Shown here piece by piece: positions 1-8,943 of a stretch of 64,000 nt of DNA. Location of the stretch: NCBI RefSeq assembly GCF_004339805.1, contig NZ_SLUI01000013.1, positions 1 to 64,000 of the forward strand, in the 5' to 3' direction. A program made the position numbers and the translations under genes. The stretch is from Anaerospora hongkongensis. Its GTDB lineage: Bacteria; Bacillota; Negativicutes; Sporomusales; DSM-15969. Position 1 is the first letter of the stretch, and each line of letters opens with the position of its first letter. The notes beneath the pieces are model-generated. The model searched no databases. It was not told the DNA's origin and saw only the letters and a program-made list of their open reading frames with translations.

Positions 1-57
1 AGTATCCAAGTAGATAAAAAGAACCTAATTGAGGATAGCCCACTCGTAACAGGAGGA

Positions 58-477
58 AAAAGCCCGGCTTCGTCCTTTTGTCATTGCCACAAAAGGACCA
101 AAAAGTCTAGGCCTAATCTTCCAATAGCCTTGGAAACTTGCAGGCTTACTAAAATTCGTAAACTCGCTTTCGCTCAAACAGTACGAATTTCTTAACGTAA
201 GCCTGCAAATTTCCATCCTTCGGACCGGCTATTTCCAAAAAGGCCAAAAAGTTACGGGGAGCGCAAATCCCGTACCCTCTCCATTCCTTATTTTTAGTCC
301 CCTCGACCATTACTGAAATTGCCGGCCCGTAGGGTGGAAACAGGTCTTCCTTGCTAAAATTCCGAAACTCGCTGCGCTCAAACAGTCGGAATTTCTTTAC
401 GCAAGAAAGGCCTGTTTCCAAGGCCATTTCTGTACAGGTCTTGATTTTTTGGTACTTTTGTATCAAGACAAAAGTAC
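58..477. repeat. Composite inverted repeat rich in palindromes (BIME/MITE-like)
   Basis: Two related units face each other: about 72-235 and, inverted, about 316-477. Each unit carries an outer hairpin (72-98: GTCCTTTTGT/ACAAAAGGAC; 452-477: GTACTTTTGT/ACAAAAGTAC) and a long hairpin of about 83 bp (132-214 and 336-419). The tips of the long hairpins contain AATTCGTA/TACGAATT and AATTCCGA/TCGGAATT around a conserved core resembling CTCGCTTTCGCTCAAACAG. The arms differ between the copies but pair within each copy. A further hairpin sits between the units (TACGGG/CCCGTA, about 258-280). This explains the whole 1-558 gene-free stretch apart from the terminator at its end. Known parallels are REP/BIME or MITE repeats; assignment to a named family cannot be made here. 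Confidence 0.8.
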
Positions 478-511
478 AAACCGTACATTCGCCGCTTACT
501 AATATCAGGAA

Positions 512-557
512 ACAAAAAGAGACTGCCTCAAACGTTAGTGAGCCAGTCCCTTTCCGC
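512..557 (-). terminator. Terminator of topB
   Basis: Imperfect hairpin (about 517-553: GACTGcCTCA pairing with TGAGcCAGTC) just past the topB stop. Read on the minus strand it is followed by a run of T residues. Confidence 0.75.
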
Positions 558-558
558 T

Positions 559-2709
559 TTATTGAGCTGTCTTGGCAGCAGGCTGCACTGTCATACGAGG
601 TTTTCCCTGATCATCATCCCAGGTTGCGCGGCAGGCGGGGAACCGCGTGCAGCCCCAGAAGTCGCCGTTTTTTCCTTTGCGCAGCAGCAAACTGCCCTGA
701 CGGCAGCGCGGACAGGAATGCTCCGGTGTTTTAGGCTTCCCCTGATCGTCATCATACGCCCCTCTGCATTCGGGATAGCGCGAGCAGCCCCAGAATGCTC
801 CGTTTCTGCCGTTACGCTGCTGCAAAACCCCCTGGCCGCATTGCGGGCAAACATGCCCTTCCTTTAGGGGCATACTTTGCTCTTTGGCTATATTGCATAG
901 CGTACTGGTAAATTGGGCCTGCTGCTCCAAAAATACTGCTAAATTTTCACTTCCCTCGGCCATGCGATGCAGAATATTCTCCCATAGAGCGGTGGAGTCC
1001 GGATAGGTCATCTCATCAGGCAGCGCATCAATCAGTAAATAAGCAGAATCGGTAGGAATAAGAAACTTTTTCTTTTTCTCCTCCTGCAAAAAACGCCGGT
1101 CAATCAATTCTTTGATTATCGTTGCCCGGGTGGCCTCTGTGCCAATCCCGGACACATCCTTCAGACGCTTTTTCAAATCAGGATTTTTAACATACTTGTG
1201 AATTTCTTTCATTGCTGCCAAAAGCGTTGCTGCCGTAAAGCGTACCGGTGGTTTCGTCGATTTTTTATCAGCCTTGACTCCCAGGAGTTCAGCACTATCC
1301 CCTTGAGCCATCGCAGGCAGCATGCCGCCGTCTTCGTCTTTCTTATCCTCTTTATCATCAGGATCGGCGGTAAATAATTTCTTCCAGCCTAATTCAACGA
1401 CAACCCGTCCGCTGGCTGTAAAAAGTTCCTCGCTATGCTCGAGTTCGACCCGCGTTTGATTGTACACATGAACAGGAAAAAACTGGGCAATATAACTTTG
1501 GGCAATCAAAAAATAAATATTCTTCTGCGTATCATTCAGCGAAGCAAAGTTACATTTTTCCGTTGTTGGAATAATAGCATGATGGGCCGTAATTTTCTTA
1601 TCATTCCAGGCCCGGCTTTGGATCGTCCTGTCAGCCTCTGCCGCCCAGCCGGCTAAATCGCTCTGACTGCTCTCCTCAAGGTTCCCCAGGATGACCGCTG
1701 CGTCGCTATGTTGAGATTCAGGCAGAAAATCACAATCGGAACGGGGATAGGTAGACAGTTTTCGTTCATACAGTGTCTGCGCAGTATCGAGTACCAGCTG
1801 CGGATCATACCCGAATTTTTTCCCTGCCATAACCTGCAGGGCAGAAAGGGATAACGGCAAGCGTTGCGCATCTTTCTTTTCGGCCGTATCGCAGGAAACG
1901 ATTTTACCGATTAAACAGCTTTTTAGTTTGTTTACTAACGCCTTGGCAACCGCATTATCAGTCAGGCGGCCTTCACTATCCCGCCCCGGCTGCTCTTCTC
2001 CCGGTTTCCAGTAAGCAGTAAACGTTCCATTCGCGTGTTTAAAATCAGCCTTAATCGTATAATATTCTTCCGGCTTAAATGCTGCCAGCTCCCGTTCACG
2101 GCGCACTACCAAGGCCAGTGTCGGCGTCTTTACACGTCCTACCGGCAATGTCGTCCTGTGCCCCGCCCGCTGTGCAGCCAGTGTATAAGCACGGGAAAGA
2201 TTCATGCCAATCAGCCAGTCAGCGCGTGCTCTGGCCAGGGCCGATTGCTTCAAATTATAAAAATCGCTGTTTTCCCGCAATGTCTGGATGGCCTTTTTGA
2301 TACTCTTTTCATCAAGCGCATTCAACAGAATACGGTGGACAGGTTTTTCATTCTGAAGGTAGTCTAGTACCTCATCAATAAGCAGTTGACCTTCACGGTC
2401 AGGGTCACCAGCATGAACGATTTCCGTTGCCTCACGAATGAGTCCTTCAATAATTGCAAATTGTTTCCGGCAGGATTCGACCACTAATAAATTCCAGGTT
2501 TCCGGAATGATCGGCAAATCTTCCATCCGCCATTTCTTATATTTTTCATCATATTCTGCAGGCTCAGCTTGCCGCAGAATATGACCAAAAGCCCAGGTAA
2601 CCACGCCGCCGCCGGTAATGATATAACCGTCTTTACGGCTCAGCGGGCCCGGCAGGCATTTGCTGATTTCTGCTGCCATACTGGGTTTTTCGGCAATGAA
2701 TAAACGCAC
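559..2709 (-). CDS. topB: DNA topoisomerase III (type IA)
   Basis: Type IA topoisomerase that cuts one strand through a 5'-phosphotyrosine and decatenates DNA. The 716-residue product begins with a Toprim domain (MRLFIAEKPSMA near residue 1, DPDREGQ near residue 100). It has the active-site segment STYPRSDCDFLP around residues 317-328. It ends with two topoisomerase zinc ribbons, each with CPxC...GxFWGCxxxPxC spacing (about residues 630-700). These tandem ribbons are typical of plasmid- and Firmicute-type TopB rather than TopA. The start is GTG at 2709, preceded by GAGGTG. The gene is monocistronic, divergent from prfC and closed by a hairpin terminator. Family assignment is firm; whether it is the sole TopB of the genome cannot be judged. 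Confidence 0.93.
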   Translation of the reverse strand: MRLFIAEKPSMAAEISKCLPGPLSRKDGYIITGGGVVTWAFGHILRQAEPAEYDEKYKKWRMEDLPIIPETWNLLVVESCRKQFAIIEGLIREATEIVHAGDPDREGQLLIDEVLDYLQNEKPVHRILLNALDEKSIKKAIQTLRENSDFYNLKQSALARARADWLIGMNLSRAYTLAAQRAGHRTTLPVGRVKTPTLALVVRRERELAAFKPEEYYTIKADFKHANGTFTAYWKPGEEQPGRDSEGRLTDNAVAKALVNKLKSCLIGKIVSCDTAEKKDAQRLPLSLSALQVMAGKKFGYDPQLVLDTAQTLYERKLSTYPRSDCDFLPESQHSDAAVILGNLEESSQSDLAGWAAEADRTIQSRAWNDKKITAHHAIIPTTEKCNFASLNDTQKNIYFLIAQSYIAQFFPVHVYNQTRVELEHSEELFTASGRVVVELGWKKLFTADPDDKEDKKDEDGGMLPAMAQGDSAELLGVKADKKSTKPPVRFTAATLLAAMKEIHKYVKNPDLKKRLKDVSGIGTEATRATIIKELIDRRFLQEEKKKKFLIPTDSAYLLIDALPDEMTYPDSTALWENILHRMAEGSENLAVFLEQQAQFTSTLCNIAKEQSMPLKEGHVCPQCGQGVLQQRNGRNGAFWGCSRYPECRGAYDDDQGKPKTPEHSCPRCRQGSLLLRKGKNGDFWGCTRFPACRATWDDDQGKPRMTVQPAAKTAQ

Positions 2710-3024
2710 AATTACACCTCATAGTTAAGCGAGACCGCTTTCAAGCCCCGAGGACTTTCCAGACGGTCTCGAATAATCTCCAATTCATCTTATCAAAAGG
2801 CCGCGCTTTACGAACAATTCAAGCTTAGCCCCCATTCAGCCTTTTCCAGTATTTGCAGAAGAAAGCTGAGCCGGAATGTTATTTATTCGCTGTCAGTAAA
2901 TAAAATCCTGCAAACAAGCGCTTCAAACGCTGAAAGCCTTGCTGTGCTCACAAAAAAAGGGTATAATTTTTGGGTGAATCAAGAATTGCTTATCTTACGA
3001 TAGACAATAAACCGGAGGAAATAC
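2710..3024. promoter_or_regulatory. Divergent topB/prfC intergenic region with prfC promoter
   Basis: A near-consensus sigma-A promoter for prfC is visible: -35 TTGCTG at 2939-2944, a 17-bp spacer, and -10 TATAAT at 2962-2967. The SD GGAGGA lies just before the ATG at 3025. On the topB side an 8-bp stem, CGAGACCG/CGGTCTCG (about 2731-2777), brackets a 30-base loop in the presumed topB leader. Its role is unknown. No gene is seen in the interval. Confidence 0.7.
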
Positions 3025-4626
3025 ATGCCTGAGATAACAAATCAACCCAACAGCCGACGGACATTTGCAATCATTTCCCATCCTGACGCCGGTAAAACAA
3101 CCTTAACTGAAAAATTACTGCTCTACGGGGGCGCTATTCATCTTGCCGGTTCGGTCAAAGCCCGTAAAACACAAAAACATGCTGTTTCTGACTGGATGGA
3201 AATTGAAAAGCAAAGAGGTATTTCCGTTACGTCCAGCGTACTTCAGTTTGATTATCAAGGTTTTAGAGTTAATATTCTTGATACGCCTGGTCACCAGGAT
3301 TTCAGCGAAGATACATACCGTACACTAATGGCTGCCGACAGTGCCGTTATGCTGATTGACGTAGCCAAAGGGGTCGAAGAACAGACCAAAAAACTGTTTC
3401 GCGTGTGCAAACAACGCGGAATTCCCATCTTTACCTTTGTAAACAAGCTCGACCGGTATGGTAAAAATCCGTTTGAGCTGATGGAAGAACTGGAAAAGGT
3501 TCTTGGAATACGGGCCTATCCCATGAACTGGCCTGTCGGCATCGACGGCAGCTACAAAGGGGTATATAACCGCAAGCTGGCACAAGTAGAACTGTTTGAT
3601 AAGGATGGCTCCCATGGGCAGCGCGCCCTGGCTTCAACGGTAGGCAGTGTCGATGATCCTGCTTTCCGTCAGTTATTGGGCGAAGATGTTCATCAAGCCC
3701 TTTGTGATGACATTGCTTTATTAGACATGGCTGGTGACGAGTTCGACTTTGAAAAAGTTGCTCATGGCGAATTAACGCCTATGTTTTTTGGCAGCGCTAT
3801 GACTAATTTTGGTGTTCAGCCTTTTCTGGAAGAATTCCTGCAGTTGGCACCTCCGCCTATGCCTCGTATGTCCTCGGCAGGATCGATTGACCCCGCAAGT
3901 GAAGATTTTTCTGCTTTAATATTTAAAATTCAGGCCAATATGAATCCAGCCCATCGGGATCGCATTGTTTTTATGCGCATTTGTTCGGGAAAATTTGTCC
4001 GGGGCATGTCAGTCTATCATGCCCAGTCAGGCAAAACTGTTAAGCTTAGCCAGCCCCAGCAATTTCTTGCTCAGGAGAGAACGATCGTGGATGAAGCCTA
4101 TCCCGGTGATATCATTGGACTTTTTGATCCTGGTGTTTTCGGTGTCGGTGATACACTCTGCCAGCCGGGTAAACAATTCCGGTTCCAGGACTTTCCGGTA
4201 TTTCCGCCGGAACATTTTGCCCGGGTTCAGGCGAAAGACACGATGAAGCGCAAACAGTTTGTCAAGGGTATGAATCAGTTAGCCCAAGAGGGTGCAGTAC
4301 AAATTTTTCAGCAGCCTCATGTCATGGAATCCTTTATTGTCGGTGCTGTTGGCAGCCTGCAGTTCGATGTTTTGGAATACCGCCTCAAACAGGAATACGG
4401 TGTCGATCTACTTATGCATCACCTCCCCTACAGCGTAGCCCGCTGGCTGGAAGGCGAAGGTCTGAATATCAAAAATCTAAAAGGCCTTGATAACGGCATG
4501 CTGGTAGAGGATATTAAAGAACGTCCGCTCGTGCTGATTAGTAATGAGTGGCAGCTAAACTGGGCAAAAGAACGGAATCCGAACGTCGAGTTCCTTGCTG
4601 CTCCGTCAGAGCGCCCCCTCAATTAA
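3025..4626 (+). CDS. prfC: Peptide chain release factor 3
   Basis: Translational GTPase that recycles RF1/RF2 from the ribosome after termination. The 533-residue protein has the GTP-binding motifs SHPDAGKTTL (G1, near residue 18), DTPGHQDF (G3, near residue 88) and NKLDR (G4, near residue 143). The EF-G-like domains II and III of RF3 follow, including RVQAKDTMKRKQF. The length matches bacterial RF3 (about 530). The N-terminal SVKARK segment after the P-loop distinguishes it from EF-G and LepA. SD GGAGGA is 6 bases before the ATG. It has its own promoter and an intrinsic terminator, so it is probably monocistronic. Confidence 0.96.
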   Translation: MPEITNQPNSRRTFAIISHPDAGKTTLTEKLLLYGGAIHLAGSVKARKTQKHAVSDWMEIEKQRGISVTSSVLQFDYQGFRVNILDTPGHQDFSEDTYRTLMAADSAVMLIDVAKGVEEQTKKLFRVCKQRGIPIFTFVNKLDRYGKNPFELMEELEKVLGIRAYPMNWPVGIDGSYKGVYNRKLAQVELFDKDGSHGQRALASTVGSVDDPAFRQLLGEDVHQALCDDIALLDMAGDEFDFEKVAHGELTPMFFGSAMTNFGVQPFLEEFLQLAPPPMPRMSSAGSIDPASEDFSALIFKIQANMNPAHRDRIVFMRICSGKFVRGMSVYHAQSGKTVKLSQPQQFLAQERTIVDEAYPGDIIGLFDPGVFGVGDTLCQPGKQFRFQDFPVFPPEHFARVQAKDTMKRKQFVKGMNQLAQEGAVQIFQQPHVMESFIVGAVGSLQFDVLEYRLKQEYGVDLLMHHLPYSVARWLEGEGLNIKNLKGLDNGMLVEDIKERPLVLISNEWQLNWAKERNPNVEFLAAPSERPLN

Positions 4627-4646
4627 TATAAAGCTAACGCTATTTT

Positions 4647-4681
4647 AGACCTGAGCTACTGCAGCTCAGGTCTTTTTATTT
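4647..4681 (+). terminator. Terminator of prfC
   Basis: Perfect 11-bp stem AGACCTGAGCT / AGCTCAGGTCT (4647-4657 and 4663-4673) with a 5-base loop, followed by TTTTTATTT. Confidence 0.93.
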
Positions 4682-4794
4682 AAATAAATAAATGTATGTC
4701 TATGATTTAAACTACCGTTTTTTGGTTATACTACCAGTAATTTGCATGACCTTTCGGTCTAAATATGTTCATGAATCGAATGGAGGTATCCACT

Positions 4795-6195
4795 ATGCAA
4801 GAGATTGGTATTATTCTTAGCCTGTTCTTGCTCATGTTTTTCGCGTACAGAGGATTTTCAGTTATCTTATTTGCTCCCGTATTTGCCCTGCTTGCAGCTT
4901 CTATGTCCGGGCTGCCGCTCATGCCAGCCTACACGGAGCTGTTTATGGCCAAGGGAGTAACCTATATTAAATCCTACTTCCCGATCTTTTTGCTCGGTGC
5001 CGTATTTGGTAAGACGATGGAGGACACCGGGCTGGCTAAAGGCATTTCGCGGGCAATCATTCGCAGCTTAGGAAAGGACCGGGCAATTTTATCTGTCGTT
5101 CTGGCTGGAGCGGTGCTTACCTATGGCGGCGTCAGCCTGTTTGTGGTAGTTTTTGCCGTCTATCCTTTTGCGGCCGCTCTATTTAGAGAAGCAGATATTC
5201 CCAAACGGCTGGTACCAGGTTCCGTTGCCTTAGGTGCCTTTACCTTTACCATGGATTCTTTTCCGGGAACACCGCAGATCCAGAATATTATCCCGACAAA
5301 CTATTTTGGTACAACGATTTATGCTGCACCTATCTCCGGCATACTAGGCGGCCTAACAATACTCATTCTGGGTGTTAGCTGGATGGAGCACCGCAGAAGA
5401 TCAGCGGCTGCCGCTGGTGAAGGCTACGGCAAACATACCTTAAATGAACCTGAAGCTGAACAATCAACTACCGATTTACCGGCCTGGTATATTGGGGCCT
5501 TACCGCTTCTTGCGGTATTAGTGGTAAATTTTTTCTTAAATAATATGTTTACCTGGAACCCGGCTACCTTACAACCTTTCCAGGCGATGAATCTCCCGCT
5601 CGTAGCTCCTGCCGTCAAAAATGTAATTAGCAGCTGGTCATTAATTATTGCCTTGGTAATCGGCATTCTGCTGACCATCTTGCTTGGCTGGAGCCGTTTA
5701 CCGGGCGGTGGACTGGCCAAGTCACTGAATGCCGGAGCAATTGGCTCCTTACTGGCCATTATGAATACCGCCTCTGAAGTCGGCTACGGCAACGTTATCG
5801 CTTCTTTGCCAGGCTTCAAAGCAATCTCCGGTGCTTTAATGTCCATTAAAATTGGTGGCTCCCCACTGGTTTCGGAAGCCGTTACCGTCAACGTTTTAGC
5901 CGGTGTTACCGGTTCCGCCTCGGGCGGCTTATCAATCGCCCTTGACCTGCTGGCTAAAGACTGGCTGACCTGGGCCAATACAATCGGCATGTCTCCCCAA
6001 ATTCTTCACAGGGTAGCCTCGATGGCTTCAGGCGGCATGGATACACTGCCTCATAACGGTGCTGTTATTACCTTGCTTGCCGTCTGTGGAATGACGCATC
6101 GCGATTCTTACGGTGATATTTTTGCTATGACCGTTATCAAAACGAGTACGGTATTTTTGGTAATTCTGTTTCACAGCATTACAGGCTTGCTGTAA
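4795..6195 (+). CDS. GntP-family permease (gluconate/organic acid:H+ symporter)
   Basis: Polytopic inner-membrane protein of 466 residues with about 12 hydrophobic segments, resembling the GntP / ArsB-NhaD-type carboxylate symporters. Characteristic stretches are FTMDSFPGTPQIQNIIPT (about residues 155-172) and the glycine-rich GVTGSASGGLSIALD near residue 380. The start at 4795 is chosen over an upstream in-frame ATG at 4765 because GGAGG lies 9 bases before 4795 and the extra ten residues are not membrane-like. GntP members move gluconate and other hydroxy or keto acids. The substrate here is not readable from sequence, and no adjacent sugar-acid kinase or dehydratase helps. Monocistronic between two terminators. 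Confidence 0.85.
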   Translation: MQEIGIILSLFLLMFFAYRGFSVILFAPVFALLAASMSGLPLMPAYTELFMAKGVTYIKSYFPIFLLGAVFGKTMEDTGLAKGISRAIIRSLGKDRAILSVVLAGAVLTYGGVSLFVVVFAVYPFAAALFREADIPKRLVPGSVALGAFTFTMDSFPGTPQIQNIIPTNYFGTTIYAAPISGILGGLTILILGVSWMEHRRRSAAAAGEGYGKHTLNEPEAEQSTTDLPAWYIGALPLLAVLVVNFFLNNMFTWNPATLQPFQAMNLPLVAPAVKNVISSWSLIIALVIGILLTILLGWSRLPGGGLAKSLNAGAIGSLLAIMNTASEVGYGNVIASLPGFKAISGALMSIKIGGSPLVSEAVTVNVLAGVTGSASGGLSIALDLLAKDWLTWANTIGMSPQILHRVASMASGGMDTLPHNGAVITLLAVCGMTHRDSYGDIFAMTVIKTSTVFLVILFHSITGLL

Positions 6196-6206
6196 GCGAA
6201 ATAAGA

Positions 6207-6256
6207 AAAGGGGTCGCAAAACGCTTTTGAATAAACGTTTTGCGACCCCTTTCTTT
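6207..6256. terminator. Bidirectional terminator between permease and catabolic operon
   Basis: AGGGGTCGCAAAACG pairs with CGTTTTGCGACCCCT around a loop of about 12 bases, with A-run and T-run flanks. It can serve the permease (+) and the end of the long minus-strand operon. Confidence 0.88.
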
Positions 6257-6296
6257 GCATGCACAGGCTGAAAGCCGCCTGGGAAAAAGCTCGTGA

Positions 6297-6680
6297 TTAG
6301 TCCAAAATCTGCGACCGCCACATTAAGTGCAAAATGTTACCTTCCGGATCACGGAAAAAGGCGAGTTTCATGTTTGCCGCCTCTCGGATCTCAAAGAAAA
6401 CAATCCCCCGCTTTTCCAAATAATGATACGCCGCCGCGAAATCAGTTACGGAAAAAGCCAAATGCCGCAAACCAATGTGCCTGGCACCATGTTCGGCTGC
6501 TTCTCCCTTCTCGGCAGGAAGGATTTCCAGCATTGTCCCATCAGGGGCTTTCAACATGTACACTGGCGGATTGGTGCCGCTGCTATAAACAATCCGAAAT
6601 CCAAACAAACCTGTATACCAGTCTACCAAAGCCTGACTATCACGGGCAGCTATTGCTGCATGCTCTATTCCGGTAAACAA
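6297..6680 (-). CDS. VOC-superfamily (glyoxalase/dioxygenase fold) protein
   Basis: A 127-residue protein with the paired beta-alpha-beta-beta-beta modules of the vicinal oxygen chelate fold: IEHAAIAARD...WYTGLFGF at the N terminus and LRHLAFSVTD...FFRDPEGNILHLM at the C terminus. Likely metal ligands are His7, Glu52 (MLEI), His74 (HLAF) and a C-terminal acidic position. VOC members include glyoxalase I, methylmalonyl-CoA epimerase and ring-cleavage enzymes, and the sequence does not decide between them. The start is TTG at 6680: GGGGAG precedes it by about 8 bases and no better ATG exists. It is the last gene of the minus-strand operon, 15 bp after the flavoprotein gene, so it probably acts on an intermediate of the same pathway. 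Confidence 0.82.
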   Translation of the reverse strand: MFTGIEHAAIAARDSQALVDWYTGLFGFRIVYSSGTNPPVYMLKAPDGTMLEILPAEKGEAAEHGARHIGLRHLAFSVTDFAAAYHYLEKRGIVFFEIREAANMKLAFFRDPEGNILHLMWRSQILD

Positions 6681-6695
6681 GCAGATATCTCCCCT

Positions 6696-8516
6696 TTACT
6701 CGATTGGTTTGCGCACATCGAGAACAAGTCCCTGTTCGCTCTTTTTCATGACAATATATTTCTGCCATTCAGGATCTTTACGGCCAATTGGCGTGTTATC
6801 AGCAAAGTCGGCAAACCTTAGATGCGGTCCACGGCTTTCATCCCGTTTGGCTGCGGCCGCCAGTACCATTGCCGCCGTTACCAGCATGCCCTTTGTCTCA
6901 AGACAGTAGGAAAGACCTTTCTTATCGCTAAAGGGTACTTTCCGGCTAAGCTCTTTAAGCTCTATTTCCCCTTGCGCAAGGCCAGCTTCAGTACGAATGA
7001 TGCTGGCACTTTGTTTCATAATCTGTTGCAAAGTTTGCCGCATCGCTGTTGCTGCAATATCGCCCTGACTAAGCCCGGCAATCTTCGTTGCAAACTCGCT
7101 GCCGGCCTCTTCGATAAAAGCCATATCTTCGCTGGTTAAGCTGCCCTGCTTACGTACTGCATCTTCACCGGCTATTTTACCAAAAACCTGGCAGTCAAGC
7201 AGGGCATTGCCACCAGGACGGTTAGCACCATGCTGCCCCCCCGCCGTTTCACCGACAGCCCATAAACCGTCAACAGTGGTACGAGCTTGTTCGTTAATTT
7301 TTATTCCACCTTGAAAATGCTGGGCACAAGCAGCAACTTCCACCGCCTCTCCTCTGGCAATATCAATACCGCGCTCTAAAAACCATTCAATTGATGCCGG
7401 ATTGATTTCCATTAAGCGGTACAGCGGCGAATGGCGGCGCCTCGCTTCCCCCAGATCAACCCGGATTTCTGATTGGTAACGCGCCTGAACCTCTGCTGTT
7501 AACAGACTAAAGTCAAAGCCTGCCGGGTTTTCACTATAGTCTAAAAACACTTTACGGCCAGCTTGCCATTCTTTATATAAGGCTACATCAATGATGTGCG
7601 TCTTGTGCTCATAACTGACCGGCCAGCTGGCGCCTTTCTTAAATAACGTATCAAAAACCTCTTGTGCTGCTGTTCCTTGAGGAAAATATTTCGCAAGAAT
7701 TTCCTCGCCGGCATCATTAATTAAGCGGGGTAAGGCCCGCATCATGCTGCCGGAACAGTTAAAGCGTGTTTTGGTTGATGCAATGCCAATTTGAATAAAC
7801 TCCATATTGACCAGTTCAGCCCCCGCCTCATAGGCCATAGCAAAGCCGTCCCCGGTCATTCCGCCCGGAAAGACATTATGTTCATAAATCAGTCCGCCGC
7901 CGCCTGTCGCCAGAATGACAGCAGGAACAGCAAAAATGACCGAGGCCTGCTGTGGGTTATCCTCCTGCGTACGTACGGCAAGAGCGCCAATTACCCGTCC
8001 CGCCTTTACAATCAACTGATGAACTGCAGTAAACTGATGAATCGTAATATCCATCTGGTTAGTTTTGCGCAGCAGTGCCTCTTCAATATGCACTGCTGTT
8101 TTAGGGCCGGTATAGCAAGCCCGGGCATAATCAGAACCATCCGTTACAAACTGATCGACTACGCCGCCTTTTCTGGCAAAGGGAACGCCCAGTTCCTCAA
8201 GAAACCGGAACGCCTCCTTGCCTTCCCGGGCAAGCACCTCCGCCAGATTATGATCGGATACCTTCCCACCAATACGGTAAATATCATCAGCATGATATTT
8301 CCAGGAATCGGGACCGACAGGCTCAGTATGAGCAAGAGCCGCATGGAAAGCCATACGGTCCGAGCAAGCAGTGGCAGTAACTCCGCTTTTGCCCAGCATC
8401 CCTTTTGTCGCTATCGCAACATGCAGCTGAGGGTTGGCCTCTTTGGCAGCAATTGCTGCCCGTAATGCCCCGCCGCCGCCGCCAACTACCAGAATATCAC
8501 AAGTAAGTTTGTTCAT
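6696..8516 (-). CDS. FAD-dependent oxidoreductase, fumarate reductase/succinate dehydrogenase flavoprotein type
   Basis: A 606-residue flavoprotein. The N terminus has a dinucleotide-binding fold (DILVVGGGGGALRAAIAA). Mid-protein VILATGGGGLIYEHN and C-terminal GLWAVGETAGGQHGANRPGG are the FAD-contacting and substrate-cap hallmarks of the fumarate reductase / L-aspartate oxidase family. The start is ATG at 8516, where AAGGAG precedes by 5 bases and ATGA overlaps the upstream cupin stop. There is no signal peptide and no heme domain, so it is a cytoplasmic subunit; no Fe-S or membrane subunit lies beside it. Together with the OYE-like enzyme and alcohol dehydrogenase of the same operon it suggests stepwise redox processing of an imported unsaturated or cyclic compound (inference). 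Confidence 0.85.
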   Translation of the reverse strand: MNKLTCDILVVGGGGGALRAAIAAKEANPQLHVAIATKGMLGKSGVTATACSDRMAFHAALAHTEPVGPDSWKYHADDIYRIGGKVSDHNLAEVLAREGKEAFRFLEELGVPFARKGGVVDQFVTDGSDYARACYTGPKTAVHIEEALLRKTNQMDITIHQFTAVHQLIVKAGRVIGALAVRTQEDNPQQASVIFAVPAVILATGGGGLIYEHNVFPGGMTGDGFAMAYEAGAELVNMEFIQIGIASTKTRFNCSGSMMRALPRLINDAGEEILAKYFPQGTAAQEVFDTLFKKGASWPVSYEHKTHIIDVALYKEWQAGRKVFLDYSENPAGFDFSLLTAEVQARYQSEIRVDLGEARRRHSPLYRLMEINPASIEWFLERGIDIARGEAVEVAACAQHFQGGIKINEQARTTVDGLWAVGETAGGQHGANRPGGNALLDCQVFGKIAGEDAVRKQGSLTSEDMAFIEEAGSEFATKIAGLSQGDIAATAMRQTLQQIMKQSASIIRTEAGLAQGEIELKELSRKVPFSDKKGLSYCLETKGMLVTAAMVLAAAAKRDESRGPHLRFADFADNTPIGRKDPEWQKYIVMKKSEQGLVLDVRKPIE

Positions 8517-8896
8517 TTGTCTCCTTCTACCGGCTGCAACTCTTGCTGCCAATGCGCAACAATCCCTTTGGGGGCGTAGCAAAACAACATCAGCATGTCT
8601 TCTGTGCCGGTATTTTTTAAATAATGCTGTTGCCGGGAGGGAATATGAATATAGCTCCCCTGAACAATAGGGTGCCGTTCCTGCTCCAGCTCACAAATTC
8701 CTTCGCCTTGGGCAATATAGTAGATTTCTTCCTGCTCATGGTGATGGACAGGGATTTCTCCACCAGGAAAAATTGTCACCTGACCCATGACAAAATGATC
8801 CGGCTCAGCCGGTGCACCGGGACCGGCGATTACTTTGGTTAATCGCCCGGCAGGAAATGTAGTCCCCTTAACTTGGTTTACATGAAAAACTGCCAT
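8513..8896 (-). CDS. Cupin-domain protein
   Basis: A 127-residue single-domain cupin. Motif 1 is HHHEQEEIYYIAQGEG (about residues 51-66), supplying His and Glu metal ligands; motif 2 is PSRQQHYLKNTG (about residues 87-98). Such small cupins are metal-dependent isomerases, lyases or sugar/aromatic-acid binding proteins; the substrate is unknown. The gene overlaps the flavoprotein gene by four bases, indicating translational coupling, and lies 47 bp after livF. Context places it in the catabolic or sensing part of the operon. Confidence 0.82.
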   Translation of the reverse strand: MAVFHVNQVKGTTFPAGRLTKVIAGPGAPAEPDHFVMGQVTIFPGGEIPVHHHEQEEIYYIAQGEGICELEQERHPIVQGSYIHIPSRQQHYLKNTGTEDMLMLFCYAPKGIVAHWQQELQPVEGDK

Positions 8897-8943
8897 GTCA
8901 GCCCTCCAAACCTATTGTGGCAAGCCCCGGCGGGAAAGCTCTA

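Noticed and set aside
149-466. A 105-residue minus-strand frame containing two LFERSEF-like peptides
   Set aside because: It is the translation of the palindromic repeat units; the similarity between its halves is explained by the repeat structure.
351-867. Plus-strand frames at 351-734 and 538-867
   Set aside because: They overlap the repeat and the zinc-ribbon end of topB, and have no SD or recognisable domain.
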